From the NCBI GenBank assembly GCA_035550595.1, contig DASZOV010000070.1, positions 1 through 29,158 on the forward strand: a DNA stretch of 29,158 bases, given 5' to 3'. Source of the DNA: CALFMR01 sp035550595 (GTDB taxonomy: Bacteria; Acidobacteriota; Vicinamibacteria; Vicinamibacterales; SCN-69-37). Below are positions 16,375-25,300 of this stretch, in pieces. Each line of letters begins with the position of its first letter. Within the stretch, counting starts at the first letter, position 1. The notes beneath the pieces are model-generated. The model was not told the DNA's origin, made no database searches, and worked only from the letters and a program-made list of their open reading frames with translations. The translations under genes were made by a program, and so were the position numbers.

Positions 16375-17166
16375 GTGCCGTTTCGTCGCGATCCACCCGT
16401 CGCCCGCTTCCCTCGCCACTCGCCCACGCATCATCGCGACGCGCCGGGCGCCTTCGACATCATCGGCGACGTCCACGGCTGCGCCGCGGAGCTGAGCGAT
16501 CTGATGACCGCGCTCGGCTACACGCGTGACATCACCGCCGCATGGCGCGCGCCATCGGGCCGGATCGCGGTGTTCGTCGGCGACTTCGTCGATCGCGGAC
16601 CGCGCAATCTGGACGTGTTGGAGACGGTCATGCACATGGTCGCCGCTGGCAGCGCGAAAGCGGTGGTGGGCAACCACGACTTACGGCTCGAACGTTACTT
16701 GAAAGGACAGGCCGTCTCACTCGATTACGGACTCGACGTCACGGTGGCCGAGATCGACGCTGCGTCCGCGGACACGCGCGCGCGCATCCTCGCGTTTCTC
16801 CGCAGCCTGCCCAGTCACCTCGTGCTCGATGGCGGCCGTCTGGTCGTGGCGCACACGGGTCTGCCCGAACGGCTGCACGGCCGCGCGAGCAGCCGCTTGC
16901 GCCAGCTCGCCGCCTACGGCCCGCCCGGCGCCGCGGATCCGACCGATCCGACGAAGCGTCATCCCTGGGTCAAGGACTACGCAGGCGCCGCGGCCGTCGT
17001 CTACGGCCACACGCCGGTGGCCGAGCCGATGTGGACACGTGGAACCATCGACATCGATACCGGCTGCGTCTTCGGCGGCCGCCTCACCGCGCTCCGTTGG
17101 CCGGAACGCACGTTCGTGTCCGTGGCGGCGCGCGCGAAGTACGCGGAGCTTGGGCGCGCCTTCTGA
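16375..17166 (+). CDS. calcineurin-like metallophosphoesterase, Pnkp-phosphatase type
   Basis: A 263-residue phosphoesterase with the full metal-site set: GDVHG (D32, H34), GDFVDRG (D70), GNHD (N100-D102), a histidine in VVAHTGL, and VYGHTPV. The final part, NIDTGCVFGGRLTALR-like (here DIDTGCVFGGRLTALRWPE), closely matches the phosphatase domain of bacterial polynucleotide kinase-phosphatase (Pnkp) and PrpE/Ap4A hydrolases. It stands alone, without the kinase or ligase domains. It may act on 2',3'-phosphate RNA ends or dinucleoside polyphosphates; the substrate is inferred. It starts at GTG 16375, eight bases after a TACGAT element, with no ribosome site. The first 25 residues are outside the catalytic domain, so the start is uncertain. 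Confidence 0.85.
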   Translation: MPFRRDPPVARFPRHSPTHHRDAPGAFDIIGDVHGCAAELSDLMTALGYTRDITAAWRAPSGRIAVFVGDFVDRGPRNLDVLETVMHMVAAGSAKAVVGNHDLRLERYLKGQAVSLDYGLDVTVAEIDAASADTRARILAFLRSLPSHLVLDGGRLVVAHTGLPERLHGRASSRLRQLAAYGPPGAADPTDPTKRHPWVKDYAGAAAVVYGHTPVAEPMWTRGTIDIDTGCVFGGRLTALRWPERTFVSVAARAKYAELGRAF

Positions 17167-17419
17167 TCACGCGAAGGGCCTCACGCGAAGCCGCGAAGGC
17201 GCGAAGAACAAACTAAAAAGATGACACCGCGAGGCCCCGAACGTAGCGAGGTCGCCGAAGCGCGTAGCGTTGGGGGTGGGGCCCCAACGCATTGCAAAAA
17301 AGATGACTCGCGAGCGTGGCGAGGGCGCCGAAGCGCACCAAAAGAAGCCCGCGACGCAGGAGCGGCGCTGAGCGGGCGAGCGGGGGTGGGGCCCCGCGAG
17401 CAGTCAATAAAAGATGACG
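17167..17419. repeat. intergenic repeat cluster with GTAG-headed hairpin
   Basis: This 254-bp gap has no gene. It opens with short CGCGAAG-type repeats (17170-17206). Then come two imperfect tandem units of about 80 and 111 bp, at 17215-17294 and 17295-17405, each starting AAAAAGATGAC, continuing through GCGAGG(T/G)CGCCGAAGCGC, and ending with GGGGGTGGGGCCCC; a third start lies at 17408-17418. In the first unit, GTAG (17264-17267) leads straight into a perfect hairpin, GCGTTGGGG (17267-17275) with CCCCAACGC (17282-17290) and a 6-base loop. No T-run follows, so termination is not obvious. Confidence 0.7.
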
Positions 17420-17420
17420 G

Positions 17421-18140
17421 CTACCCCCCCTCCCCTAAATACGCTTCTCTCACCCGCGGGTGCGTCGCCAACTCGGCCGATGCGCCTTCGAGAATCACCC
17501 GTCCCGTTTCGAGCACGTATCCCCGGTCGGAATGCTTCAGCGCGGCGTTGGCGTTCTGCTCGACGAGAAGGACCGTCGTGCCGGCGGCTTTGATGCTGTC
17601 GATCGTGTCGAAGATCGTCTGACAGACGAGCGGCGCGAGGCCGAGCGAGGGCTCGTCGAGGAGAAGCAGACGCGGCTGTGACATCAGCGCGCGCGCCATG
17701 GCGAGCATCTGCTGCTCGCCGCCCGACAGCGTGCCCGCGCGCTGCTTGCTCCGTTCCTTCAATCGCGGGAACAGCGTGAAGCTGCGCTCGAGCCCGGCCG
17801 CGACGGCCGCGCGGTCGTGTACGAGGTACGCGCCCATCTCCAGGTTTTCGCGCACCGTGAGGTTGGCGAACACGCCACGGCCTTCGGGGGACATCGACAG
17901 TCCGCGCGCGACGAGCTTGTGCGCGGCGATGCCCGCGATGTCGTCGTTGTCGAAGAGAATCCGTCCGCTCGCCGGCGCCAGCAGTCCCGTGATCGCGCGG
18001 AGCGTCGTCGACTTGCCCGCGCCGTTGGCGCCAATCAGCGTGACGACTTCGCCCGCGTTGACCGTGAGCGACACGTCACGCAGCGCGTGAATCGCGCCGT
18101 AGAAAACGTTCAGGCGATCGAGAGTGAGGAGCGCGGTCAC
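17421..18140 (-). CDS. livF: branched-chain amino acid ABC transporter ATPase LivF
   Basis: A 239-residue ATPase. Walker A GANGAGKS is at about 37-44, the family mark LSMSPEGRGVFANLTVRENLEMGAY follows, then LSGGEQQMLAMARALM, Walker B LLLLDEPSLGLAPL, and VLLVEQNANAALKHSDRGYVLETGRV, all diagnostic of LivF. It pairs with LivG to power uptake of leucine, isoleucine, valine or related amides. A GTG start lies 13 bases after the livG stop. It is the last gene of the operon; its C terminus runs into the repeat cluster. Confidence 0.95.
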   Translation of the reverse strand: MTALLTLDRLNVFYGAIHALRDVSLTVNAGEVVTLIGANGAGKSTTLRAITGLLAPASGRILFDNDDIAGIAAHKLVARGLSMSPEGRGVFANLTVRENLEMGAYLVHDRAAVAAGLERSFTLFPRLKERSKQRAGTLSGGEQQMLAMARALMSQPRLLLLDEPSLGLAPLVCQTIFDTIDSIKAAGTTVLLVEQNANAALKHSDRGYVLETGRVILEGASAELATHPRVREAYLGEGG

Positions 18141-18153
18141 CGTGAAGTTCCTC

Positions 18154-18939
18154 TCATCCCGCGCCGAGGTACGCGCGGATGACGTCCGGATTCCGCTGGA
18201 TGTCCTCGGGCGTCCCGACCGCGATGACCTCGCCGTAGTCGATGACCTGCACGGTCTCGCAGATCCCCATCACGACCTTCATGTTGTGCTCGACGAGCAA
18301 CACCGTCAGATGGAACTCGTCGCGCACGCGACGGATGAGATCCATCAGGTCGGTCGCCTCCTGCGGATTCATGCCGGCGGCCGGTTCGTCGAGCAGGAGC
18401 AGGATCGGATCGGTCGCGAGCGCGCGCGCGATCTCGAGCCGCCGCTGGCTGCCGTACGGCAGCGCGGTCGCGCGTTCTTCGGCGTGCCGTTCCAGATCGA
18501 ACATCCGCAGGAGCGTCATCGCGCGATCGCGCATCTCGCGCTCTTCGGCCTGGTGACGGCGCGTCCCGATGAGCGCGTCGGTCAGCCGCTGCCGGCTCCG
18601 CAGGTGCCGCGCAGCCATGACGTTCTCGATGACCGTCATGTCCGCGAAGAGACGGATGTTCTGGAACGTGCGTGCGATGCCGAGCCGGCAGATTTCGTGG
18701 GGCGCCGCTCCGTCGATCCGTTTGCCGCGCAGCCGGATCTCACCTTCGGTCGGATCGTAGACGCCCGTGAGCAAATTGAAGACCGTCGTCTTTCCCGCGC
18801 CGTTGGGACCGATGACGCCGTAGAGCGCGGCCGGCGCGACGGTCATCGACAGATCTTTCACCGCCGTGAGGCCGCCGAAGCGCTTCGTCACGCTCTTCAG
18901 TTCGAGCACGGGCGCGGAGGACCTCACGGCGCTAGCCAC
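18154..18939 (-). CDS. livG: branched-chain amino acid ABC transporter ATPase LivG
   Basis: A 261-residue ATPase. Walker A GPNGAGKT is at about 44-51; the LivG-specific GIARTFQNIRLFADMTVIENVMAARH follows, and Walker B is LLLLDEPAAGMNPQE with VLLVEHNMKVVMGICETVQVIDYG. The ABC signature is YGSQRRLEIARAL, the usual LivG variant of LSGGQ. The GTG start lies within the end of livM (8-bp overlap), which suggests coupling. Substrate range is inferred from the operon. Confidence 0.95.
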   Translation of the reverse strand: MASAVRSSAPVLELKSVTKRFGGLTAVKDLSMTVAPAALYGVIGPNGAGKTTVFNLLTGVYDPTEGEIRLRGKRIDGAAPHEICRLGIARTFQNIRLFADMTVIENVMAARHLRSRQRLTDALIGTRRHQAEEREMRDRAMTLLRMFDLERHAEERATALPYGSQRRLEIARALATDPILLLLDEPAAGMNPQEATDLMDLIRRVRDEFHLTVLLVEHNMKVVMGICETVQVIDYGEVIAVGTPEDIQRNPDVIRAYLGAG

Positions 18940-20056
18940 GGCCGTCCTCTTCTTCCTCGCCTTCCCCGAGCGCCGACCGCGGATCGCCGGGCGGCTCCGG
19001 CGTGCGCGCTTTCGTGTCGCCGGCTTCGGTCAACGCGACCGGAATGCGGCTCCTATTCGGCCACCGTAGCCAGTGCCAGCCGAACTCGCGCCGGCCGAGC
19101 AGACCTTGCGGACGGAAGATCATCATCAGGATGAGGAGCAGCGCATACATCACCATGCGCAGCCCGGGGAACTCCTGATCGAACCCGCGCAGCACCTCCG
19201 GCAGAATCGTCAGCGTCGTCGCGCCCAGGACCGCGCCCGTGATCGACCCGACGCCGCCGAGGACGATCATGACGATCACTTCGATCGACTTCACGAAGTT
19301 CAGGTTCTGCGGGTTGAGCGGATTGGCGAAGAGCTGGCCTGACAAGGCGCCCGCCACGCCGGCGAGCGCGGCGCTCACGGCGAACGCCATCACCTTGTGC
19401 CACGTCGTGCCGATGCCAATCGCCTCGGCGGCCACCTCGTCATCGCGGATCGTGGCGAGCGCGCGGCCGAAGGTCGACGCCGTCAGGTTCCGCACGATCA
19501 CGATCGTGAGGATGGCCATCGCGAAGATCCAGAAGAAGTTCGTGATGGGAATCGCGTCGGTGAAACCCGTCGCGCCGCCGACCGACGGGATGTTCAGGAT
19601 GATGACGCGAATGATCTCGCCGAAGCCGAGCGTGACGATGGCGAGATAGTCGCCCTTCAATCTCAGCGACGGAATGCCGACCGCGAGGCCCGCGAGCCCC
19701 GCCGCGACCGCGCCGCCGATGAGGCTGACGACCATCGCAATCGATCCGCCCACGGCGTCCGTGACCCCGACGCCGAACCAGCCCGTGATCGCCGCGCCGT
19801 AGTAAACCGTCAGGTACGTGCCGACGTACCCGCCGACGGCCATGAAGCCCGCGTGGCCGATCGAGAACTGTCCCGCCACGCCGTTGATGAGGTTCAGGCT
19901 GACGGCGAGTGTGATGTTGATGCCGATGAGCTCGATGACGCGCGCGTAGTAAGGATTGATCTGGAAGTCGCCGAAGCCGTGCTCGAAGATCTGATTGAGG
20001 CCGAGGAGCACGACGAGCGTCGCCGCGGTCCAGGCGAGTTTCTGCGTCGGCCGCAT
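18932..20056 (-). CDS. livM: branched-chain amino acid ABC transporter permease LivM
   Basis: A 374-residue permease with eight or more membrane spans. Family marks include LAVSLNLINGVAGQFSIGHAGFMAVGGYVG, LRLKGDYLAIVTLGFGEIIRVI, RALATIRDDEVAAEAIGI, and VIVMIVLGGVGSITGAVLGA. The last about 40 residues form a charged, proline- and glutamate-rich tail (GDPRSALGEGEEEEDGRG) with no membrane character, an extension beyond the usual LivM end. It forms the channel with LivH. The start at 20056 is four bases after the livH stop. Confidence 0.94.
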   Translation of the reverse strand: MRPTQKLAWTAATLVVLLGLNQIFEHGFGDFQINPYYARVIELIGINITLAVSLNLINGVAGQFSIGHAGFMAVGGYVGTYLTVYYGAAITGWFGVGVTDAVGGSIAMVVSLIGGAVAAGLAGLAVGIPSLRLKGDYLAIVTLGFGEIIRVIILNIPSVGGATGFTDAIPITNFFWIFAMAILTIVIVRNLTASTFGRALATIRDDEVAAEAIGIGTTWHKVMAFAVSAALAGVAGALSGQLFANPLNPQNLNFVKSIEVIVMIVLGGVGSITGAVLGATTLTILPEVLRGFDQEFPGLRMVMYALLLILMMIFRPQGLLGRREFGWHWLRWPNRSRIPVALTEAGDTKARTPEPPGDPRSALGEGEEEEDGRG

Positions 20057-20060
20057 GCGG

Positions 20061-20960
20061 TCAGACCTTCTCCCCCGTCGGCGTGCCGAGCAAGCCCTCG
20101 GGTTTGAAGAGCAGGATGAGGATCAGCACCGCGAACGCCACCGCGTCCCGATAGGTCGAGTACGCCGTCGCGCTGAGCCACGTCTCCATCAGGCCGATGA
20201 TGAGCCCGCCGAGCATCGCGCCCGGAATGTTGCCGATGCCGCCGAGCACGGCCGCGACGAACGCCTTCAAGCCGGTCATCAGGCCCATCAACGGATCGAT
20301 ACGCGGAATGGCGAGCGCGACCATCACGCCGCCCGCGGCCGCCATCGCCGATCCCAGCGCGAACGTGAAGGCGATGACGAGGTCCGTGTTGATGCCCATC
20401 AGCTTGGCGACCGACAGGTTGTAGGACGTCGCCCGCATCGCCTTCCCCATCCGCGTGCGGTGCACGATGAACTGCAATCCGAACATCACGACGATCGCGA
20501 CGACGATGACGAGGAGGTTCTGGTTGGTGATCTGCGCGCCGGCCACCGTGTAGGTTTCGGACCGGATCATCTGCGGGAAAAAGCGCGGCGTGGCGCCGAA
20601 GACGACCTGTCCGCCGTACTCGAGCAAGAGCGACACGCCAATCGCCGTGATGAGCGACGTCAGCCGCGAGTGGTGCCGTACGGGCCGATACGCCAGCCGC
20701 TCGATGAGGATGCCGGCCACGGCGCAGAGGATCATCGATCCGATCGTCACGGCAATCGCGCCGGGCACCGAGGGGTGCGCGTCGAGGCCCATCGCGTTGG
20801 CCAGGTAGTAGCCGGCGAACGCGCCCAGCATGTACACGTCGCCGTGCGCGAAGTTGATGAGGCGCAGCACGCCGTACACCATCGTGTAGCCGAGCGCGAT
20901 GAGCGCGTAGATGGCGCCGAGCGACAGCCCGTTGATGAGTTGCTGGATGAGATTCGTCAT
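20061..20960 (-). CDS. livH: branched-chain amino acid ABC transporter permease LivH
   Basis: A 299-residue permease. Recognisable family segments are LINGLSLGAIYALIALGYTMVYGVLRLINFAHGDVYMLGAF near the start, RMGKAMRATSYNLSVAKLMGINTD, and GGIGNIPGAMLGGLIIGLMETW near the end. It forms the membrane channel with LivM. It follows the substrate-binding gene after 40 bases, an acceptable intra-operon gap. Confidence 0.95.
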   Translation of the reverse strand: MTNLIQQLINGLSLGAIYALIALGYTMVYGVLRLINFAHGDVYMLGAFAGYYLANAMGLDAHPSVPGAIAVTIGSMILCAVAGILIERLAYRPVRHHSRLTSLITAIGVSLLLEYGGQVVFGATPRFFPQMIRSETYTVAGAQITNQNLLVIVVAIVVMFGLQFIVHRTRMGKAMRATSYNLSVAKLMGINTDLVIAFTFALGSAMAAAGGVMVALAIPRIDPLMGLMTGLKAFVAAVLGGIGNIPGAMLGGLIIGLMETWLSATAYSTYRDAVAFAVLILILLFKPEGLLGTPTGEKV

Positions 20961-21000
20961 GACAGCGCGCGAACGGCGGCCGTGCCGGCGGCGCCGGCCG

Positions 21001-22191
21001 TCACTCGGCGTCCGGGTTGATGGTCGTCCGGTAGACGAAGGTCATCTTGCCGTTGGCGTAGGTCACTTCCTGGACGACCGCGGGTTTGTCGACGTTGCGC
21101 TGCGCGTTCATCTTCAGCCGGCCGGTGACGCCGACGACGTCGGCCGTGGCCAATGCGTCGCGCACCTTCGGCCCGTCGGTCGAGCCGGCGCGCGTGAGGG
21201 CATCGGCGAGCACCTTGATGGCATCGTAGCCGAGCGCGGCAATCGAGTCCGGCTCGTGGCCGTAGGCTTGACGGTAATCGCGCACGAACGTCTGCACGAT
21301 GGGATCGGGGTTGTCGCCCGAATAGTGGTTGGAGATGTACGTGTTGTTCAGCGCCTCGCGCCCATTGGCCAGCGAGTTCCCGACCCAACCGTCGCCGCCG
21401 AGGATCGGCATCTTCATGCCGAGCTCGCGTGCCTGCCGCACGATGATGGCGGCTTCCTGGTAATAGCCGGTGTCGAAGATCACGTCCGGCCGCTCGCGGC
21501 GGATGGCCGTGAGCACGGCTTTGAAGTCCGTATCGCCCGCGCTGTAACTGATCGGATCGAGCACCGTGCCGCCGAGGGCCGTGAAGTGCTGCTGGATCGA
21601 CTCGGTGAGGCCGACCGAGTAATCCTGGGTGATGTCCTTGAGCACGGCGGCGCGGCGGGCGTGCAGGTCGTTGTAAGCGAACCTGGAGAGCACCTCGCCC
21701 TGGAACCGGTCGGTGAAGCACACGCGGAAGATGTAATCGCCCGCCTCGGTGACCCGTTCGTTGGTCGAGGCCGGCGTGATCATCGGCACGTGGTAGCGCT
21801 GCGCGACGGGCGCGACCGCGAGCGATCGACTGCTCGCCACTTCGCCAATCAACGCGACGACTTGATCCTGCGTGATGAGCTTGGTGGCGGCGTTCGAGGC
21901 GTCTGGGGGGCGGCTCTGGTCGTCCTCGACGAGCAGGGTGATCTTGCGACCGCCTAGCAGGCCGCCGGCCGCGTTGATCTCGCGGACCGCCAGCTCGCTG
22001 CCCTCGCGCGACGACTGGCCGAACGAGGCGCCGTCGCCGGTGAGCGAAGCGTACAGCCCGACGCGGATGTCGCCCGTGTCGCCGCCGGACCGCGCGCCCT
22101 TGCGCTCGCACGCGGCGATCGACGCCACGCCGAGCACCGCCGCCCCGACGACGAGCCCTTTCATCCAGCTTGCGCGCGCGTGAACGGTCAT
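21001..22191 (-). CDS. livK: branched-chain amino acid ABC transporter substrate-binding lipoprotein
   Basis: A 396-residue periplasmic binding protein of the LivK/Leu-Ile-Val type. The N terminus is a lipoprotein signal: a basic start, a hydrophobic core (GLVVGAAVLGVASIAAC) and lipobox IAAC, so it is probably lipid-anchored. The mature part opens IRVGLYASLTGDGASFGQSSREGSELAVREINAAGGLLGG, has ALIGEVASSRSLAVAPVAQRYHVPMITPASTN, and ends with a GVTGRLKMNAQRNVDKPAVV-type motif. The start at 22191 follows GGGGAG by four bases; an ATG at 22164 is a shorter option. It heads the liv operon. Exact ligand cannot be read from sequence; relatives bind branched-chain amino acids, amides or urea. Confidence 0.93.
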   Translation of the reverse strand: MTVHARASWMKGLVVGAAVLGVASIAACERKGARSGGDTGDIRVGLYASLTGDGASFGQSSREGSELAVREINAAGGLLGGRKITLLVEDDQSRPPDASNAATKLITQDQVVALIGEVASSRSLAVAPVAQRYHVPMITPASTNERVTEAGDYIFRVCFTDRFQGEVLSRFAYNDLHARRAAVLKDITQDYSVGLTESIQQHFTALGGTVLDPISYSAGDTDFKAVLTAIRRERPDVIFDTGYYQEAAIIVRQARELGMKMPILGGDGWVGNSLANGREALNNTYISNHYSGDNPDPIVQTFVRDYRQAYGHEPDSIAALGYDAIKVLADALTRAGSTDGPKVRDALATADVVGVTGRLKMNAQRNVDKPAVVQEVTYANGKMTFVYRTTINPDAE

Positions 22192-22240
22192 GAGCTCCCC
22201 ATGCGTGTCCGCCTGCTGCGGCCACGGAAATTCACGCGGG

Positions 22241-22269
22241 ATCTTAGCGTGGCGCGCCGCAAACGCCAA
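22241..22269 (-). promoter_or_regulatory. promoter of the liv operon
   Basis: On the minus strand: TTGGCG (22269-22264), 17 bases, TAAGAT (22246-22241); four of six matches in each box. It predicts a transcript start near 22234 and a leader of about 43 bases before livK. It lies between the dnaE2 stop and livK. Confidence 0.5.
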
Positions 22270-22300
22270 GGCAAAGACACGGATCGCCGCGCGAGACGCC

Positions 22301-25300
22301 TCATCGGAAATCACGGCTCGCGATCGGATCGGGCGGCGGCACGCCCTCGGGCATCCAGAGCCGCTCGGCGATGAGGTGCATGACGCCGTGTTTCGATTCG
22401 ATCGTGCCCGTGACGCCGAGCCAGGACGCCGTCCGAGCCAGCACGGGAAAGGCGTCGAACACGCGCTCCCACAGGACGACGTTCACGAAGCCCGTTTCGT
22501 CCTCGAGCGTCATGAACGTCACGTTGGACGCCGTGGCCGGCCGCTGCCGGCAAATCACGAGCCCCGCATAGCGCACGACGGCGCCCGGCCGCCTCTGCCG
22601 TACTCCCCGCGCGTCGGGCAGACCGAGCCGCCGCAGCGCCGGACGCAATGCCGCGAGCGGATGCCCGCGCACGCTGTGCAGCGACGCCGCGTAGTCCCAC
22701 GCCACCGCTTCGCCCGCATCGAGCGGTAGAAAGCCGGGCACGGCCTCCGCACCGGGCAGGACCAGCGGCTGCCGCGCCTCGCGCGCGGCCACGGGCGCCT
22801 CCCACAACGCGCGCCGCCGCGACTGGTCGACCGTGTCGAACGCGCCGGCCCCCACGAGACGCCGCAGCGTGCCTTCGTCGAGATCGGCCCGCCGCGCAGC
22901 GTCAGCGATCGAGGTGAACGGCCCATCCGCGACGCGCGCCGCGACCAATCGCGCCGCCGCAGCCTCACTGAGGCCCTTCACGAACCGTAGCCCCATGCGC
23001 ACGGCCCATGCCGGCGTCTGGCCCACGGCCGGCGCCGGCCGCGCGCCGCTCGCGCCCACAGCCTCCGTCGGCGTCTCGCGCATCTGGCCCGTGCCTCCCA
23101 CCTCTTGTAGGGGCCGGCCCCCGTGCCGGCCCGTCTCCCGATCGCCATCGACCGCGGCCGGCTCGAGCGTCGCGTCCCACTCGCTCATGAGAACGTCGAT
23201 GGGCCGCATCTCGACGCCCTGTCGCTTGGCGTCCTCGACGATGGTCGCGACCGAGTAGAAGCCCATGGGCTGCGCGTTCAGGAGCGCGCAGGTGAATGCC
23301 GCCGGAAAATGACAGCGCAGGTACGACGCCGCGTAGCTGATGAGCGCGAACGACGCGGCGTGGCTTTCCGGAAACCCGTACTCGCCGAAGCCGCGGATCT
23401 GCTGGAAGACGCGCTCGGCGAACTCGGGCGCGATGCCCTTGGCCTGCATCCGCGTGATCAATCGCTCGCGGTGCCGTTCGAGCCGGCCCGATCGCCGCCA
23501 TGCGGCCATGTCGCGACGCAATTGATCGGCCTCGCCCGGCGTGTAATCGGCCGCGACGATCGCCAGGCGCATCACCTGTTCCTGGAAGAGCGGCACGCCG
23601 TACGTCTTTTTGAGCACGGGCTCGAGCGAGGGATGTGGATAGACCACCGGCTCCTCTTTGTCGCGCCGGCGCAGGTACGGGTGCACCATGCCGCCGCTGA
23701 TCGGACCCGGACGCACGATGCTGATCTGAATGACGAGGTCGTAGTAGTTCTCCGGCTTGAGCCGCGGCAGCATCGACATCTGCGCACGCGACTCGATCTG
23801 GAAGACGCCAATCGTCTCGGCACACGTGATCATCGCGTAAGTGTCCGCGTCGCCCTCCGGGATGGTCGCCATCGACAGATGCGGACCGCCATGCGTGTCG
23901 ATCAGCCGGAAGCAGCGATCGAGCTGAGACAACGCGCCGAGCGCCAGGATGTCCACTTTGAACAATCCCACCGCCTCCACGTCGTCTTTGTCCCACTGGA
24001 TGACGGTGCGGCCTTCCATCGTGGCGTTCTCGATGGGGACGAGATCGTGGACCGGCTCGTGGCCGAGCAGGAATCCGCCGGGATGAATCGATAGATGCCG
24101 CGGCGCATCGAGCAGCGCGCGGCTGAGTTCGACGAGATGCCGGTGGAGTGGCGCCTTCAGATCGAGGCCCGCGTGCCGCAGCGCGTCCTCGTCAATCTCT
24201 CCGTAATGCGAAAGCAGCTTCGCGAGCCGATCGAGCGAAGTCGCCGGCACGCCGAGCGCCTTGCCCACGTCGCGCACCGCCGATCGCGGCCGGTAGCGGA
24301 CAACGTTGGCGACCATCGCGGCGTGGCTGCGGCCGTACTTCTCGTAGATGTGCTGGATGACCTCTTCGCGCCGCTCGTGCATCACGTCCAGATCGATGTC
24401 CGGCGGCTCGTCGCGTTCCTTCGAGAGAAAGCGCTCGAAGAGCAGGTCGATCCGCCTCGGATCGACGGCTGTGACGCCGAGCGCGTAGCAGACGATCGAG
24501 TTGGCGGCCGATCCGCGGCCCTGACACAAAATGCTCCGCGACCGGCAGAACGCGACGATCTCGTACATCGTCAGGAAATAGCCGCCATAGTCGAGCTCGT
24601 CGATCAATGCGAGCTCGCGTTCGAGCTGCGCGGCGATGGATGCCGGCACTGCTCCGTCGAAGCGCGTGCGCAGTCCCTCGCGCGCCAACTGGTGCAACCA
24701 GGCCGACGACGTCAGTCCGCCGGGCACGCGCTCGGCCGGATAGCGGTAGCGCAGCTCGCTGAGCGAGAAGGACGCGCGCGCGGCTACGTCGAGCGTCCGC
24801 GCGACGGCAGCCGGATCGTCGGCGAAGCGCGCCGCGAATGCCGCCGGATCGGCGAGCGCGTGATGCGCGTTCGGCGCGAGTCGTCGGCCGGCCGTGTGCA
24901 GGGTGACCTCGTGCCGCAGACACGTGAGCACGTCCTGCAGCGGCCGGCGCGCGCGATCGTGATAGCGCACTTCCACGGCCGCGACAACGGGCAGCCCGTA
25001 GCGCGCGGCTCGCGCCCGCAGCCGCGCTTCTTCGGTCACCTCCGTGTCGCGGTGATGACGCGCCGCCAGCGCATACAGCCGATCGCCGAACGCCTCGCCG
25101 ATCGGTCGCGCGATGGCATCCGGATCGGCGCCCGGTCGCACGAGCACGCTGCCTTCCCCACCCCACAACGCCAGCAGCCCCTCCGCGTGCGCGCAGACTT
25201 CGCTCCAACTCACCTCCGACTGCCCTTTCGGTCGACGCTGGCGGCCGATCGTGAGAAGTCGACAGAGATTCGCGTAGCCGCGGCGATCGGCGGCGAGCAG

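Noticed and set aside
17264..17290. Rho-independent terminator
   Set aside because: Strong stem but no T-run on either strand, and it matches the GTAG-headed repeat pattern.
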